Below, in pieces: positions 54,082 to 62,391 of a DNA stretch of 64,000 nucleotides. The DNA is from Stappia sp. 28M-7 (GTDB lineage: Bacteria > Pseudomonadota > Alphaproteobacteria > Rhizobiales > Stappiaceae). Both the position numbers and the translations under genes were made by a program. The stretch's first letter is position 1. Every line of letters begins with the position of its first letter. The stretch spans positions 104,821 to 168,820 of the forward strand of contig NZ_JACMIA010000002.1 in NCBI RefSeq assembly GCF_014252955.1, read 5' to 3'. The notes under the pieces are model-generated. The model was not told the origin of the DNA and made no database searches. It worked only from the letters and a program-made list of their open reading frames with translations.

Positions 54082-54654
54082 CTATCGGCTGATCAGCTGT
54101 TCGCGGACGCCCCGCGCCGAATTGCGTTTTGTTCCCATCGCCTCATTGGCCGAGAAGAAACTGATGATCCCGTCCGAGCGCCGCGCACCGGTGCCGAATT
54201 GCCATTCGAATTGCGGCGCCGAGGCAATCTGGCAATCCTGAACCAACGCCCATTCCCAAGGCTCCGCGCCGGGCTCGGAACCCGTTGAAGTCAACATATA
54301 AAACTGCGGGTCCATTGCCTCGCCACGCACAAAGTCAAAGCGCAGCGGCTTGTTGCCACCTCGAACCGGCACCAGTTCGGTCTGAATGCCGTCCGAACCC
54401 AGATACAATCGGTTGCGGTTCCGATCATAAATGATCTCGAAGGTGCTCTCCTGAACGCCTATTGCCACACTCGTTCCGATGGCGGCTTCGGTCCACGTTC
54501 CCGCGATCAGCGGACCAATCTGTCGCAGGTCAAAATTACCGGCGCGATGGACGTCCGCGTGGCAGACCGGGTTGGACGGTTCACCGGCCAGTGCTGAGGT
54601 TGCCGTAGCGATCAGCAGCAGGGCCGCAGTTCGGGCAAAGGCGGGTCCAGCCAT
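54082..54654 (-). CDS. Secreted lipocalin-like protein of the cargo operon (gene 2)
   Basis: 190 aa. Signal peptide AGPAFARTAALLLIATATSALA. Then GTWTEAAIGTSVAIGVQEST, FEIIYDRNRNRLYLGSDGIQ, plausible lipocalin-like strands, and two Cys (NPVCHAD and VQDCQIA). Paralogue-like to gene 10. It starts one base after the gene 1 stop codon. Confidence 0.74.
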   Translation of the reverse strand: MAGPAFARTAALLLIATATSALAGEPSNPVCHADVHRAGNFDLRQIGPLIAGTWTEAAIGTSVAIGVQESTFEIIYDRNRNRLYLGSDGIQTELVPVRGGNKPLRFDFVRGEAMDPQFYMLTSTGSEPGAEPWEWALVQDCQIASAPQFEWQFGTGARRSDGIISFFSANEAMGTKRNSARGVREQLISR

Positions 54655-54655
54655 C

Positions 54656-55207
54656 TCAGTCAAGCTCTTCAAGCCGGGTGTCGAAGCTGAAGGTGACAGG
54701 CCGGGTTTCGGACGAGGGGCCACCGCTGACTTGCCCGTTGTTGCATCCGGGGGATGCTGGGATGAGAGCGCAACGAGTTTCGTTTGCGGGGCGAAGGCTG
54801 ACTTGCCCGGTGAGCGTACCCTTCAAGGCGACGATCCCGTCGCCCGGCGTGAATTCCTCCAGGGTCAGTGTCAGGCTGTCCTGATCGCCGGTCCAATTCC
54901 GTCCCATGTCGCGCGCAAAGGTGATCGTCAGCGCCATTTCGCCGGGCGCGGGCAATTCGCCATTGATCGTCAGTTCCAGATTGACCGGCCCCTGATCGCC
55001 CTCCATCTGTGAGGCAAGCAAGGAGGCATCGGCATAGTTGCCGATGATCGTCGCGCCGGACAATTCGGGGGCAACAGTCAGCTCTAGCGGCTGATCGCCA
55101 AAACTGCCGGTAACCAGCCCTCCAGGCTCGTCGGCCAGCGCCGGCAGCGCCAGCAGACAGGCCAGAACAGGTATGCCCGCTCTTCGCATGGTCGAGAAGA
55201 TGGTCAA
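54656..55207 (-). CDS. Secreted DxPGG-type protein of the cargo operon (gene 1)
   Basis: 183 aa with a TTG start chosen because GGAGG lies 8 bases upstream; the next in-frame ATG (55187-55189) lacks a ribosome site. Signal peptide (AGIPVLACLLALPALA), then DEPGGLVTGSFGDQPLELTV and C-terminal PVTFSFDTRLEELD. Two Cys in CALIPASPGC. First gene of the 11-gene operon, facing the sensor operon across 136 bases. Confidence 0.76.
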   Translation of the reverse strand: MTIFSTMRRAGIPVLACLLALPALADEPGGLVTGSFGDQPLELTVAPELSGATIIGNYADASLLASQMEGDQGPVNLELTINGELPAPGEMALTITFARDMGRNWTGDQDSLTLTLEEFTPGDGIVALKGTLTGQVSLRPANETRCALIPASPGCNNGQVSGGPSSETRPVTFSFDTRLEELD

Positions 55208-55343
55208 GCGTAGATCCTCCTGCTGTTTGATTCTGAGTTTAGTTCTGCTCAAGACTGGCCGCCCCGTTCGTTTGAACGGGGAACATGTAGTCTCCTGTGA
55301 TAGAGTTCAGTCCGGAACCTGGTTTTCATTTTGGGTTGTGGTG
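55208..55343. promoter_or_regulatory. Divergent promoter region of the cargo cluster
   Basis: 136 bases between the secreted-protein operon and the sensor operon. It holds the perfect inverted repeat CCCCGTTCGTTTGAACGGGG (55262-55281), also seen at 46682-46700. Position between divergent starts suits an operator bound by the response regulator encoded at 57.2 kb. Confidence 0.7.
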
Positions 55344-55826
55344 ATGAGCTTGCGATATCACATCGTTCAGACCGCGTTGATGACGGCACTTGTGTTCATG
55401 GCCGTACCAGCGGCTGCCGAGGACGTCCTGCTGACCCTGACCGGCGCGGTCACGGACGGCAGAGTGGAGATGACGCGCGCGGATTTCGATACGATGGACT
55501 GGCATGAGTTTTCGACATCAACCAGCGTCACAGACGGCAGGCCGGAGTTCCGCGGTGTGCTGATGCGAGACATCCTCGCCCATGCCGGAGCCGAGGGAAG
55601 TAGTGTGCGCGCGACAGCGTTGAACGACTATGTCGTCGATATACCTGTCGAGGATTTTCACCGGTTTGATGTTCTGGCCGCGCTTTACATGGATGACGTG
55701 CCTCTGACCCCGCGTGACAAGGGTCCAGTCTGGATCGTCTATCCGCGCGACAATCACGGCGTTCTGGCCGATATACGGTATGACATGCGATGGGTCTGGC
55801 AGCTTGTCTCGCTGCATGTGCAATGA
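55344..55826 (+). CDS. SUOX-fold periplasmic protein (putative accessory sensor)
   Basis: 160 aa. Signal peptide MSLRYHIVQTALMTALVFMAVPAAA. The mature part has FRGVLMRDILAHAGAEGS, ALNDYVVDIPVEDFHRFDVL and RDKGPVWIVYPRDN, typical of the small oxidoreductase molybdopterin-binding (SUOX-fold) family. The usual cofactor Cys is absent, so it is unlikely to be an oxidoreductase. ATGA overlap with the kinase gene suggests it works as a periplasmic input module. Confidence 0.78.
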   Translation: MSLRYHIVQTALMTALVFMAVPAAAEDVLLTLTGAVTDGRVEMTRADFDTMDWHEFSTSTSVTDGRPEFRGVLMRDILAHAGAEGSSVRATALNDYVVDIPVEDFHRFDVLAALYMDDVPLTPRDKGPVWIVYPRDNHGVLADIRYDMRWVWQLVSLHVQ

Positions 55827-57160
55827 CCGGCACAGTCGGGCGAGCCCGCTATCTGTGGCTTGGTGGGCTGGTGGCGATCTGCCTGGGCCTGCTGGGGCTG
55901 GCTGCGTGGCAGCTTGTCGTGCTGGAACGCCAGATGCGCATTGCCGCAACCGAGAACATGATCTGGGTCTTTGGCCAGACGCAGATCGAGGCCTTGAACC
56001 TTGCGCTGGCGCTCTCGGATGAGGCAGCGCCACATCAGGTCCAGACCCGTTTTGATATATTGGTTTCGCGGCTGACGCTGTTGGAAGATGGGCCGCAACG
56101 TCGCTTTCTCGAGAATGCGGGAGTGTCCGAAACACTTGCACGCTGGCGCAGTGGGCTTCTGGCGCTTGACCCCGCGCAAGGTGCCGATCCGGCCGCGCTG
56201 CGGGCACATGTCACGGCGCTGGTCGTTGCACTAAGGACCAAGGCGAGTCTGGTGATGTCCCATGAATGGCAGAGTCAGGCCACGCGCCTGGACAGCCTGA
56301 GGCACCTGCATTTGCTTGCGCTGATGTCAGTGCTGGGGGCTGCTGTAGCGGGATTGGGGCTGGTGGCAATCCTGATCGATCGTGAGAGGCGGCTGATGAG
56401 CGGACAGCTGGACCACCTGCGGGCTGAGAAGCTCGCCAGCGATCTGGAACGCGAACGCGAAACCTCTGAGAACCACCGCCGGTTCGCCGACCTGATTGCC
56501 CATCAGTTCCGCACGCCGCTAGCCGTAATCGACAGCGCGATGCACCGCCTGACGCGGCGCAGCGGCGGCCCGGTTCCACCAGAACTGATCTCGGAAAAGG
56601 CGGCGGTGTCCCGTGAGGCGGTCGCGCGGCTCGTGAAGTTGACAGATACCGCATTGATGATGTCCCGGCTGGAACGCGATGCGGTTCTTCCTAGCCTGCG
56701 CGCCCATGACCTAAGCGATCTGGTATCTTCAGTCATTGATGACCTGATGGCGACGGCGCGGGACCGCGACCCGGCCCGTATCCGGCAGTCGGTGCAAACA
56801 GAACCAGCTGTCGCTCTGTGCGATCCGATGTTGACCGCCGAAATCCTGTCCAACCTCCTGCGCAATGCGCTCTTGTATTCTCCGCCCGATTGCCGCGTCG
56901 ATTTGAGTGTTTTTCAGTCGCGGGACCGCATCGTCTGTCGGGTCGAGGACAGAGGGAGGGGTATGTCGCCCGAAGAGATTGAGTGTGCTTTTGACAGGTT
57001 TTACCGAGGCAGCGGGCACGAGACTTTGCCCGGCTCCGGATTGGGGCTGACGCTTGCGCGCGATCTGGCCCGAATACAGGGAGGAGACGTGACCTTGACG
57101 CAGCGTGACGGGGGAGGCCTGACGGCCGCGCTTTACCTGCCGAAGGATGACGCCGCATGA
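55823..57160 (+). CDS. Membrane sensor histidine kinase
   Basis: 445 aa. Two membrane segments (about 12-32 and 167-190) flank a periplasmic helical sensor domain of about 135 residues. DHp domain with FADLIAHQFRTPLAVIDS (His227 is the phosphorylation site), N-box LLRNALLYSPPD, G1 VEDRGRGMS and G2 GSGLGLTLARDLARI complete the kinase core. Coupled to its neighbours by 4-base overlaps on both sides. Confidence 0.93.
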   Translation: MTGTVGRARYLWLGGLVAICLGLLGLAAWQLVVLERQMRIAATENMIWVFGQTQIEALNLALALSDEAAPHQVQTRFDILVSRLTLLEDGPQRRFLENAGVSETLARWRSGLLALDPAQGADPAALRAHVTALVVALRTKASLVMSHEWQSQATRLDSLRHLHLLALMSVLGAAVAGLGLVAILIDRERRLMSGQLDHLRAEKLASDLERERETSENHRRFADLIAHQFRTPLAVIDSAMHRLTRRSGGPVPPELISEKAAVSREAVARLVKLTDTALMMSRLERDAVLPSLRAHDLSDLVSSVIDDLMATARDRDPARIRQSVQTEPAVALCDPMLTAEILSNLLRNALLYSPPDCRVDLSVFQSRDRIVCRVEDRGRGMSPEEIECAFDRFYRGSGHETLPGSGLGLTLARDLARIQGGDVTLTQRDGGGLTAALYLPKDDAA

Positions 57161-58122
57161 CCGCGCCACTGATCCTGTGTGTCGAGGATGAGCCATCCCT
57201 GCGCGACGACATCGCCTTCGAACTGCACGAGGCCGGTTACATCGTGAGCGCCGCCGGAGATGCGCGCGAAGCGCTGGCCTGTCTGGAAAGGCAGCGCCCC
57301 GATCTGATCCTCTGTGACATCCTGATGCCCGGCATGGACGGTAAGAGGTTCATGTCCCATTTGCGCAGGACGAGACCCGATCTTGATGACGTGCCCTTTG
57401 TCTTTCTGACTGCCCTGTCCTCGCGCCAGCAGGTAATCGATGGGCGCATGGCGGGGGCCGACGATTATGTGACCAAGCCCATTGATTACGACCTGCTTCG
57501 TGCCACCGTTGAAACGCGCCTGAACCGGATGCAAAGGTTGCGCGCCATGCCGGGAGATCGGTCTGGCCTGGCCGCCCTCGACCGCCTGGCTCTTGGCGTG
57601 GTGCTGCTCGATGCCAATGGCGGCGTGGTCCATGCCAACCCTCTGGCCCAAAACTTGTCGGGCGCGGCCGGAATCTCGCTGAGTGGGCGTATTGCCGCCA
57701 GCGGCGAAAATGGCCGGAAGCTGTCCGCGTTGATCGCAGGGTTGGCCCCGGGTAAAGGGATAGCGCCGACGGGGTTGCGCTTGGACGATGGGTGCCAGCT
57801 CATGATTATCGGGATGTCGCTGCCAGCGCACTCGCACCATGATGAGGCGGTCGCCATGCTGATACTGAGCGGCACAGACAGCAAACCTCCTATGGACACT
57901 GCGACGCTTGGCCAGTTGTTCGGCCTGACACCGATGGAAGCCCAGGTCGCGTGTTTGTTGGCAGAAGGGCTGCGCCGCAGCCAGATCGCAGACCGGTTGG
58001 CGATCTCGGGCACGACCGTCGCATTCCATCTGCGAAACATCTTCTCCAAGACCGGCGTGCAAAGGCAGGCGGAACTGGTGGCATTGATTCTGTCAGTACC
58101 ACTGGCGCAGCCCGTGACCTGA
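57157..58122 (+). CDS. Response regulator, REC-PAS-like-LuxR HTH
   Basis: 321 aa. N-terminal receiver domain with CVEDEPSLRDD, phosphoacceptor Asp54 in LILCDILMPGMDG, and Lys in DDYVTKPIDY. A PAS-like segment (LALGVVLLDANGGVVHANPL) spans about 145-235. The C-terminus is a LuxR HTH (LTPMEAQVACLLAEG, RRSQIADRLAISGTTVAFHL). It is the cognate regulator and the best candidate binder of the CCCCGTTCG repeats. Confidence 0.93.
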   Translation: MTAPLILCVEDEPSLRDDIAFELHEAGYIVSAAGDAREALACLERQRPDLILCDILMPGMDGKRFMSHLRRTRPDLDDVPFVFLTALSSRQQVIDGRMAGADDYVTKPIDYDLLRATVETRLNRMQRLRAMPGDRSGLAALDRLALGVVLLDANGGVVHANPLAQNLSGAAGISLSGRIAASGENGRKLSALIAGLAPGKGIAPTGLRLDDGCQLMIIGMSLPAHSHHDEAVAMLILSGTDSKPPMDTATLGQLFGLTPMEAQVACLLAEGLRRSQIADRLAISGTTVAFHLRNIFSKTGVQRQAELVALILSVPLAQPVT

Positions 58123-58250
58123 GTGAAGCGGCGCATTGAATATCTGACACAGCGATCAAGACCGTTCCGCAACGAACACGAAGGACTTGTAGTCAGTATG
58201 TTCTCATATGTTCTCGGGTGCTTCATTCGAACGCTTCAAACCCGACGATG

Positions 58251-58604
58251 GCTACAATGATCGCCGGTGAGTTACCGGAAGCTGCGCCGGAGACAGCGGT
58301 GGATGTCTGGATGTGGACCTTCTTTAAGTCCATCCGCACGGTCCGTGATATATCCTTCGATGCCGCTGCCCAATTGATGCGTGTGGATTGCCGGGCACGG
58401 ACCTCGCAATCGCAAAGACTGGAATTGTTCCTCGAGGATCGTCAGGTGGCCGGCGAAACGGGCGCCGAGCCGATAGAAACGCCGGAGGCCGGCACGTTCC
58501 ATTATTTTGTAATGATGGATATTTGCGTCCCTTCGCAGCGTGTTGCCCTGGATGCACCGTTTCCAGACCATCGCACCGCTCGCGCTGCTTTGAATAGCCA
58601 GTGA
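58251..58604 (+). CDS. Possible fragment of a surface-adhesin E-like protein
   Basis: 117 aa. VDVWMWTFFKSIRTVRDISF and LMRVDCRARTSQSQRLELFL resemble the small surface-adhesin E-like family, but there is no signal peptide and the C-terminus is unlike the family. It may be a decayed gene. Codons are less GC-biased than the neighbours. Low certainty. Confidence 0.35.
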   Translation, partial: ATMIAGELPEAAPETAVDVWMWTFFKSIRTVRDISFDAAAQLMRVDCRARTSQSQRLELFLEDRQVAGETGAEPIETPEAGTFHYFVMMDICVPSQRVALDAPFPDHRTARAALNSQ

Positions 58605-58889
58605 TCCAATACCACGCCTGCCGCTGTTCCCTGGGACGTCCTGGCCGTGATTACCGCGCGGACGGGTCGCGGATTGAACTGAAGCAGGCCATCACGGCGT
58701 CTCTGTTGGTCCGTAATTTTCGAATGGCGGCGCTCAATTCCCCGCCACCGGACCATAAGCGGTCCTGGTCCGGTACGCCGAATTCCGTCTTGCCGAGAAG
58801 GAAGCTGATTTCGCCCACTTGTCGGTCTGCTCCGAGGGCCTCGAATCGTTCACCCAGATCGTCCCAATGTGTGTTTCGGCGTGCAATTT
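58605..58889. other. Non-coding left flank of the IS3 element
   Basis: 285 bases with no gene I can support. Its last 20 bases (TTCGGCGTGCAAT...) mirror the right outer flank of the IS (...TTGCACGCCG), so the element's real end may lie up to 13 bases further out on each side. Nothing here encodes the N-terminal part of the kinase whose C-terminal fragment lies beyond the IS. Confidence 0.4.
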
Positions 58890-58976
58890 TGACCCCCTTT
58901 TGGAGTGCGCCCCTGGGGGTGGACAGATTGAGTGAGCTGAATTGACCGGACGCGGGCTTTCGAAGAAAGAAAGCCC

Positions 58977-59330
58977 ATGCCAAGACGCCATCGCAGCCAT
59001 AGCACCGAGTTCAAGCGCCAGGTCGTAGCCGAGTATCATGCCGGCGAGACCTTGCATGCACTGGGTCGCCGTCACGATCTTTCGAGAAACCTGATCCGCA
59101 TCTGGATCGAAAAGGCGGAGGCCGGTGCATTGGATGAAGACGCTGCCGCTGCCGAGCTTCTCGCAGACTACGAAGCGCGAATTGCAGCCCTTGAGCGGCT
59201 CGTCGGGAGGCAGGCGCTCGAGATTGAGTTTCTAAAGGGGGGTCAACGCTCCAGACCCTCGCCGAGAAGCGTGCCTACATCCGTGACCGTCGGCCCGCCA
59301 ACCTCTCGATCCAACGGGGGTGCGAGCTGA
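58977..59330 (+). CDS. IS3-family transposase OrfA
   Basis: 117 aa as an independent frame; the helix-turn-helix ([40 protein letters not shown]) and leucine-zipper region ([20 protein letters not shown]) end at EFLKG, after which the sequence is frame-shadow. A -1 slip on the run AAAGGGGGG (59236-59244) would fuse it to OrfB. Confidence 0.88.
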   Translation: MPRRHRSHSTEFKRQVVAEYHAGETLHALGRRHDLSRNLIRIWIEKAEAGALDEDAAAAELLADYEARIAALERLVGRQALEIEFLKGGQRSRPSPRSVPTSVTVGPPTSRSNGGAS

Positions 59331-60124
59331 TGGGGGTTGCGCGATCGAGTTTCTATGCCGAACCCATCGGCAGGCCCGCAGATGGGGTGATCGTGGCCGA
59401 AATTCGCGACATCACCGACGAGTTCGAGGGCTATGGCTACCGCCGCGTTGATGCCGAGCTCCGTCACCGCGGTTTCGTCGTGAATGCCAAGAAGGTCCGG
59501 CGGCTGATGAAGGAAAACAATTTGAACCCACGGCGACGAAGGCGTTTTGTCCGCACGACCGACAGTGATCACGACAGTCCAATCTTCCCGCTCGTCGCGA
59601 AAGGGTTCGAGGTCCATGGCCCGAACCAGCTCTGGGTGGCCGACTTGACTTACATCACGATCACCGGTGGATTCGCCTACGCCGCACTGATCCTCGATGC
59701 CTGGTCCCGCCGCGTGGTGGGCCATGCGATCGGCCGAGGCATCGATGCGCGCCTCGCCGTGAAGGCGCTTCGCCAGGCGATTGCGCTGCGCAGGCCTTTG
59801 CCCGGTTGCGTGTTTCACACAGACCGCGGCTCGCAATACGCGTCAGAGATGCATCGCGACCTGCTCGCGGAACACGGCTTTGTCGGCTCCATGAGCCGGC
59901 GCGGCAATCCCTACGACAATCCCCAGGCTGAGAGCTTCATGAAGACGCTCAAGGTGGAAGATGCCTATCTGATGGAATACGAAACGTTCGAGGATGTCGC
60001 TGACGGCGTGCCCCGCTTCATCGAAGCTTACAACACGCGTCGCCTGCATTCAGCCCTGGGGTATTTCAGCCCCGCACAGTTCGAGGAGCGCAACGCCCGC
60101 ACACCTGTCAAAACCGCCGCGTGA
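59330..60124 (+). CDS. IS3-family transposase OrfB (integrase core)
   Basis: 264 aa from its own ATG; the -1 frame is open upstream from the slip site, adding [20 protein letters not shown]. The rve domain has the DDE residues: Asp in LWVADLTYI, Asp in [11 protein letters not shown] and Glu in [14 protein letters not shown]. Full length and apparently intact, so the element may be active. Confidence 0.92.
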   Translation: MGVARSSFYAEPIGRPADGVIVAEIRDITDEFEGYGYRRVDAELRHRGFVVNAKKVRRLMKENNLNPRRRRRFVRTTDSDHDSPIFPLVAKGFEVHGPNQLWVADLTYITITGGFAYAALILDAWSRRVVGHAIGRGIDARLAVKALRQAIALRRPLPGCVFHTDRGSQYASEMHRDLLAEHGFVGSMSRRGNPYDNPQAESFMKTLKVEDAYLMEYETFEDVADGVPRFIEAYNTRRLHSALGYFSPAQFEERNARTPVKTAA

Positions 60125-60163
60125 TCGTGTCCACCCCCAGGGGCGCACTCCAATAGGGGGTCA

Positions 60164-60293
60164 GTTTTGCACGCCGATTGACATGCAGGCGCGCGTGACG
60201 AGCCTGGGTGGCCGGCTCAACGTCGCCAGCGGAGTAGAGGGCACCCGTATCGAGGCGCGGTTCCCCGTTGATATTGTACGGATTACGCAATGA
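60164..60293 (+). pseudogene. Histidine kinase C-terminal fragment
   Basis: Encodes MQARVTSLGGRLNVASGVEG and TRIEARFPVDIV, the end of a NarX/NreB-type HATPase domain, in frame with a stop overlapping the following response-regulator start by 4 bases. The rest of the kinase is missing: the IS lies at the break and no kinase sequence is found to its left. Confidence 0.8.
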
Positions 60294-60949
60294 CGAAGAT
60301 ACTCATCGTCGAGGACTTGAGCGAAACCCGCCGCTGGCTGAGCGAGATCGTCAGCGCGGCTTTCGAGAAGTCCGAGATTCACGAAGCAGCGAGCATGCGC
60401 GCCGGCATCGCGCAGGCGGCGGCGCGCGACTACGATGTCGCGCTGATCGATCTCGGCCTGCCGGACGGGTCTGGTCTCGACGTATTGCGCAATCTGCGTC
60501 TCCTGCGCCCCCAGACTGTCTGTGTCGTCACAACGGTGATGGGCGACGACGCCTCGATCGTGGGCGCGCTTTCGGCAGGCGCGCAGGGATATCTGCTCAA
60601 GGAGCAACCCCAGGATCTGCTGGTCCGGCAGCTCAAGCAAATGGCCGAGGGAATCCCCGCGCTCTCACCCTCGGTCGCGCGCCGGATCATGGAGCATTTC
60701 AAGAGAACTGGCCCGGCCGCGCCTGAAGACGATCTGACGGGACGCGAGCGCGAGGTGCTTGGCCTGATAGGCCGCGGCCTGCGCAATGGCGAGGTGGCCG
60801 AATCGTTGGGCATCTCGGAAAACACGGTGGCGGGCTATATCAAGGACATCTACCGCAAGCTCGGTATTTCCTCGCGCGACGAAGCCTCCTGGCACGCGGC
60901 AAGGCTGGGCCTCGGAGAAGCGCCCGCCTCAGGCAAGAAGGGCAAATAA
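60290..60949 (+). CDS. Orphaned NarL/LuxR response regulator
   Basis: 219 aa. Receiver domain with IVEDLSETRRWL, Asp54 in VALIDLGLPDGSGLD and Lys in GYLLKEQPQDLL; C-terminal LuxR HTH (LTGREREVLGLIGRGLRNGE, VAESLGISENTVAGYIKDIY). Its kinase partner has been truncated, so phosphorylation would need another kinase or small-molecule donor. The IS may now supply its promoter. Confidence 0.92.
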   Translation: MTKILIVEDLSETRRWLSEIVSAAFEKSEIHEAASMRAGIAQAAARDYDVALIDLGLPDGSGLDVLRNLRLLRPQTVCVVTTVMGDDASIVGALSAGAQGYLLKEQPQDLLVRQLKQMAEGIPALSPSVARRIMEHFKRTGPAAPEDDLTGREREVLGLIGRGLRNGEVAESLGISENTVAGYIKDIYRKLGISSRDEASWHAARLGLGEAPASGKKGK

Positions 60950-61064
60950 CGTCCGGTTCCGGATTCTACGCGCTTTTTTGGATTGGCGCGCTTGATCCCG
61001 CCTTTCTTCAGGGGTGAAGACGAATTTGAATGGCGGATCGCTACGGTTGGAGCCAGCCAACCGT

Positions 61065-61574
61065 TCAGCCGGCAGCCTCGCCGAGCGACGCTGCGATGTC
61101 GCTGATCGAGCGAAGCAGAACCAGGGGATCATCCCTGGACGGCTCAAAGCCGCGCCGCCTCCAGAACTCGGCCGCCTCCCCGTCGACGGCGTTGACCATC
61201 AAGGCCCGCCCGCCGATCAGCGACGCGGCCTGAACACAGCGCTGGAGGGCGTGCTTCACAAGGCCGGTGCCAATACCCAACCCTGCCCATGCTGTGTCGG
61301 TTGCGAGCTGGCCGAGCAGCATACAGGGGACCGGGTTGGGCGGCTGGCCTGTCCGAATCGAACGCGGCAAAACCGAAGGCACCACACCGGTGGGCGCGAG
61401 GCCGTAGAAGCCGACCACGCGCCCAGCCTCATGCACGACGAGGACGGCGGTGAAGCCCTTCTGCTGATTGGAGAGGGCGCGTGATTTCAGCCAGTGGTCA
61501 AGCGTGGGCTTGCCACAGGTGAACTCGGACACATCGTGTTCGGCAGAGAGCGGTTCAGGACCCGAAAGGTGCAA
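61065..61574 (-). CDS. GNAT acetyltransferase toxin (TacT-like)
   Basis: 169 aa with a TTG start four bases after the antitoxin stop. GNAT fold: LSAEHDVSEFTCGKPTLDHW, acetyl-CoA loop QLATDTAWAGLGIGTGLVKH and C-terminal ALMVNAVDGEAAEFWRRRGF. Proteins of this type acetylate aminoacyl-tRNA and block translation; the pairing with a DUF1778 antitoxin makes the assignment firm. Confidence 0.9.
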   Translation of the reverse strand: MHLSGPEPLSAEHDVSEFTCGKPTLDHWLKSRALSNQQKGFTAVLVVHEAGRVVGFYGLAPTGVVPSVLPRSIRTGQPPNPVPCMLLGQLATDTAWAGLGIGTGLVKHALQRCVQAASLIGGRALMVNAVDGEAAEFWRRRGFEPSRDDPLVLLRSISDIAASLGEAAG

Positions 61575-61578
61575 GAGC

Positions 61579-61878
61579 TTACCGCTTCGCCACGTAGCCG
61601 GGCTCCCATGGCGCGGGCCGCTTCAGAACGTCTACCATCTCCGGAACGGGAGCGGCCGGACGCGCCAGCACATCCATGAACTCGGCGAAGCCCTCCGGGC
61701 TCATCCGGATCAGGCCCTGTTCCATGACGACCTCCTCGGCCGCGCGCACAGCGGCGTCGCGCACGAAATCGGTGCGCGAGCGGCCGCGCAAGCTGGCGGC
61801 GCGATCGATCATTGCGACATCCGCCTCGGGCAAGCGCATCGAGATCGGGTATTCCTTGCGTTCGGCGGTCGTGGCCAT
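61579..61878 (-). CDS. DUF1778 antitoxin (TacA-like)
   Basis: 99 aa. Ribbon-helix-helix N-terminus (KEYPISMRLPEADVAMIDRA, RGRSRTDFVRDAAVRAAEEV) and a C-terminal toxin-neutralising tail (ILKRPAPWEPGY-type residues). It is the first gene of the pair, as usual. It likely autoregulates through the palindrome at 61909. Confidence 0.9.
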   Translation of the reverse strand: MATTAERKEYPISMRLPEADVAMIDRAASLRGRSRTDFVRDAAVRAAEEVVMEQGLIRMSPEGFAEFMDVLARPAAPVPEMVDVLKRPAPWEPGYVAKR

Positions 61879-61908
61879 GGCGAATCTCCTTGGTCGGCAT
61901 ATAGCGCC

Positions 61909-61926
61909 TTGTATCGCGAATTACAA
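61909..61926. promoter_or_regulatory. Putative operator of the toxin-antitoxin pair
   Basis: TTGTA-TCGCGAAT-TACAA, an 18-bp inverted repeat 30 bases upstream of the antitoxin start. Fits the dyad sites bound by ribbon-helix-helix antitoxins. The remainder of the roughly 300-base gap (61879-62180) carries the two divergent promoters; TTGCTTATGCTTCCC (62113-62127) is a weak -35/-10-like stretch for the plus-strand genes. Confidence 0.6.
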
Positions 61927-62180
61927 TACGATAAGGTTGCGCCTACAGTCAATGACCTCATGAGGAGAGGCGACGAGGCCAATGATGACCGGGCCAGCGA
62001 GGGATTCCGATAGGTTATTTTGCTACGCCATGGCTCGCCAGGACACGCTGAGCTACGCGATAGCACGCTCACCCGCGCCAATTGCCGCCGAATATTCGCC
62101 TTCAATTTCCGTTGCTTATGCTTCCCTCGGGGCGAATGCTGCAAGTTATGACCTTGCGAGCCCCAGGAAACCCGGCAAAG

Positions 62181-62372
62181 ATGACAGGAGGAGAGCGCGA
62201 AGCGCTGCTCGAATCTTTGCTGCTGGACGAGCCGGAGCTGACGTTTACGCCGCGCGGCAATCCCGACCCTCGCCTTCTGCGTCTGGTCGGCATCCTGGCG
62301 AGGCAGGCGGCGCAGGAGTGCTATGCAGAGGAAGTGAAGATGTCGCGGCAAAGGAGGAAGCGCTCCTCCTGA
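62181..62372 (+). CDS. Small protein upstream of the serine recombinase
   Basis: 63 aa, MTGGEREALLESLLLDEPEL ... LRLVGILARQAAQECYAEEV ... RRKRSS. A short hypothetical gene of this kind often precedes large serine recombinase genes in Alphaproteobacteria. An AGGAA lies about 14 bases before the ATG. It may be a directionality factor or an RNA-level partner; no evidence here. Confidence 0.6.
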   Translation: MTGGEREALLESLLLDEPELTFTPRGNPDPRLLRLVGILARQAAQECYAEEVKMSRQRRKRSS

Positions 62373-62391
62373 TACGGATGGGAGCCATGTT

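Larger units (their letters stand above)
58890..60163 (+). mobile_element. IS3-family insertion sequence
   Basis: Terminal inverted repeats of 36 bp begin TGACCCCCTTTTGGAGTGCG (58890) and, on the other strand from 60163, TGACCCCCTATTGGAGTGCG, with one mismatch. Homology extends about 13 bases outwards on each side (CGGCGTGCAA), so the true ends could be nearer 58878 and 60175. orfA and orfB overlap in the IS3 manner. No clear target duplication. Confidence 0.85.
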
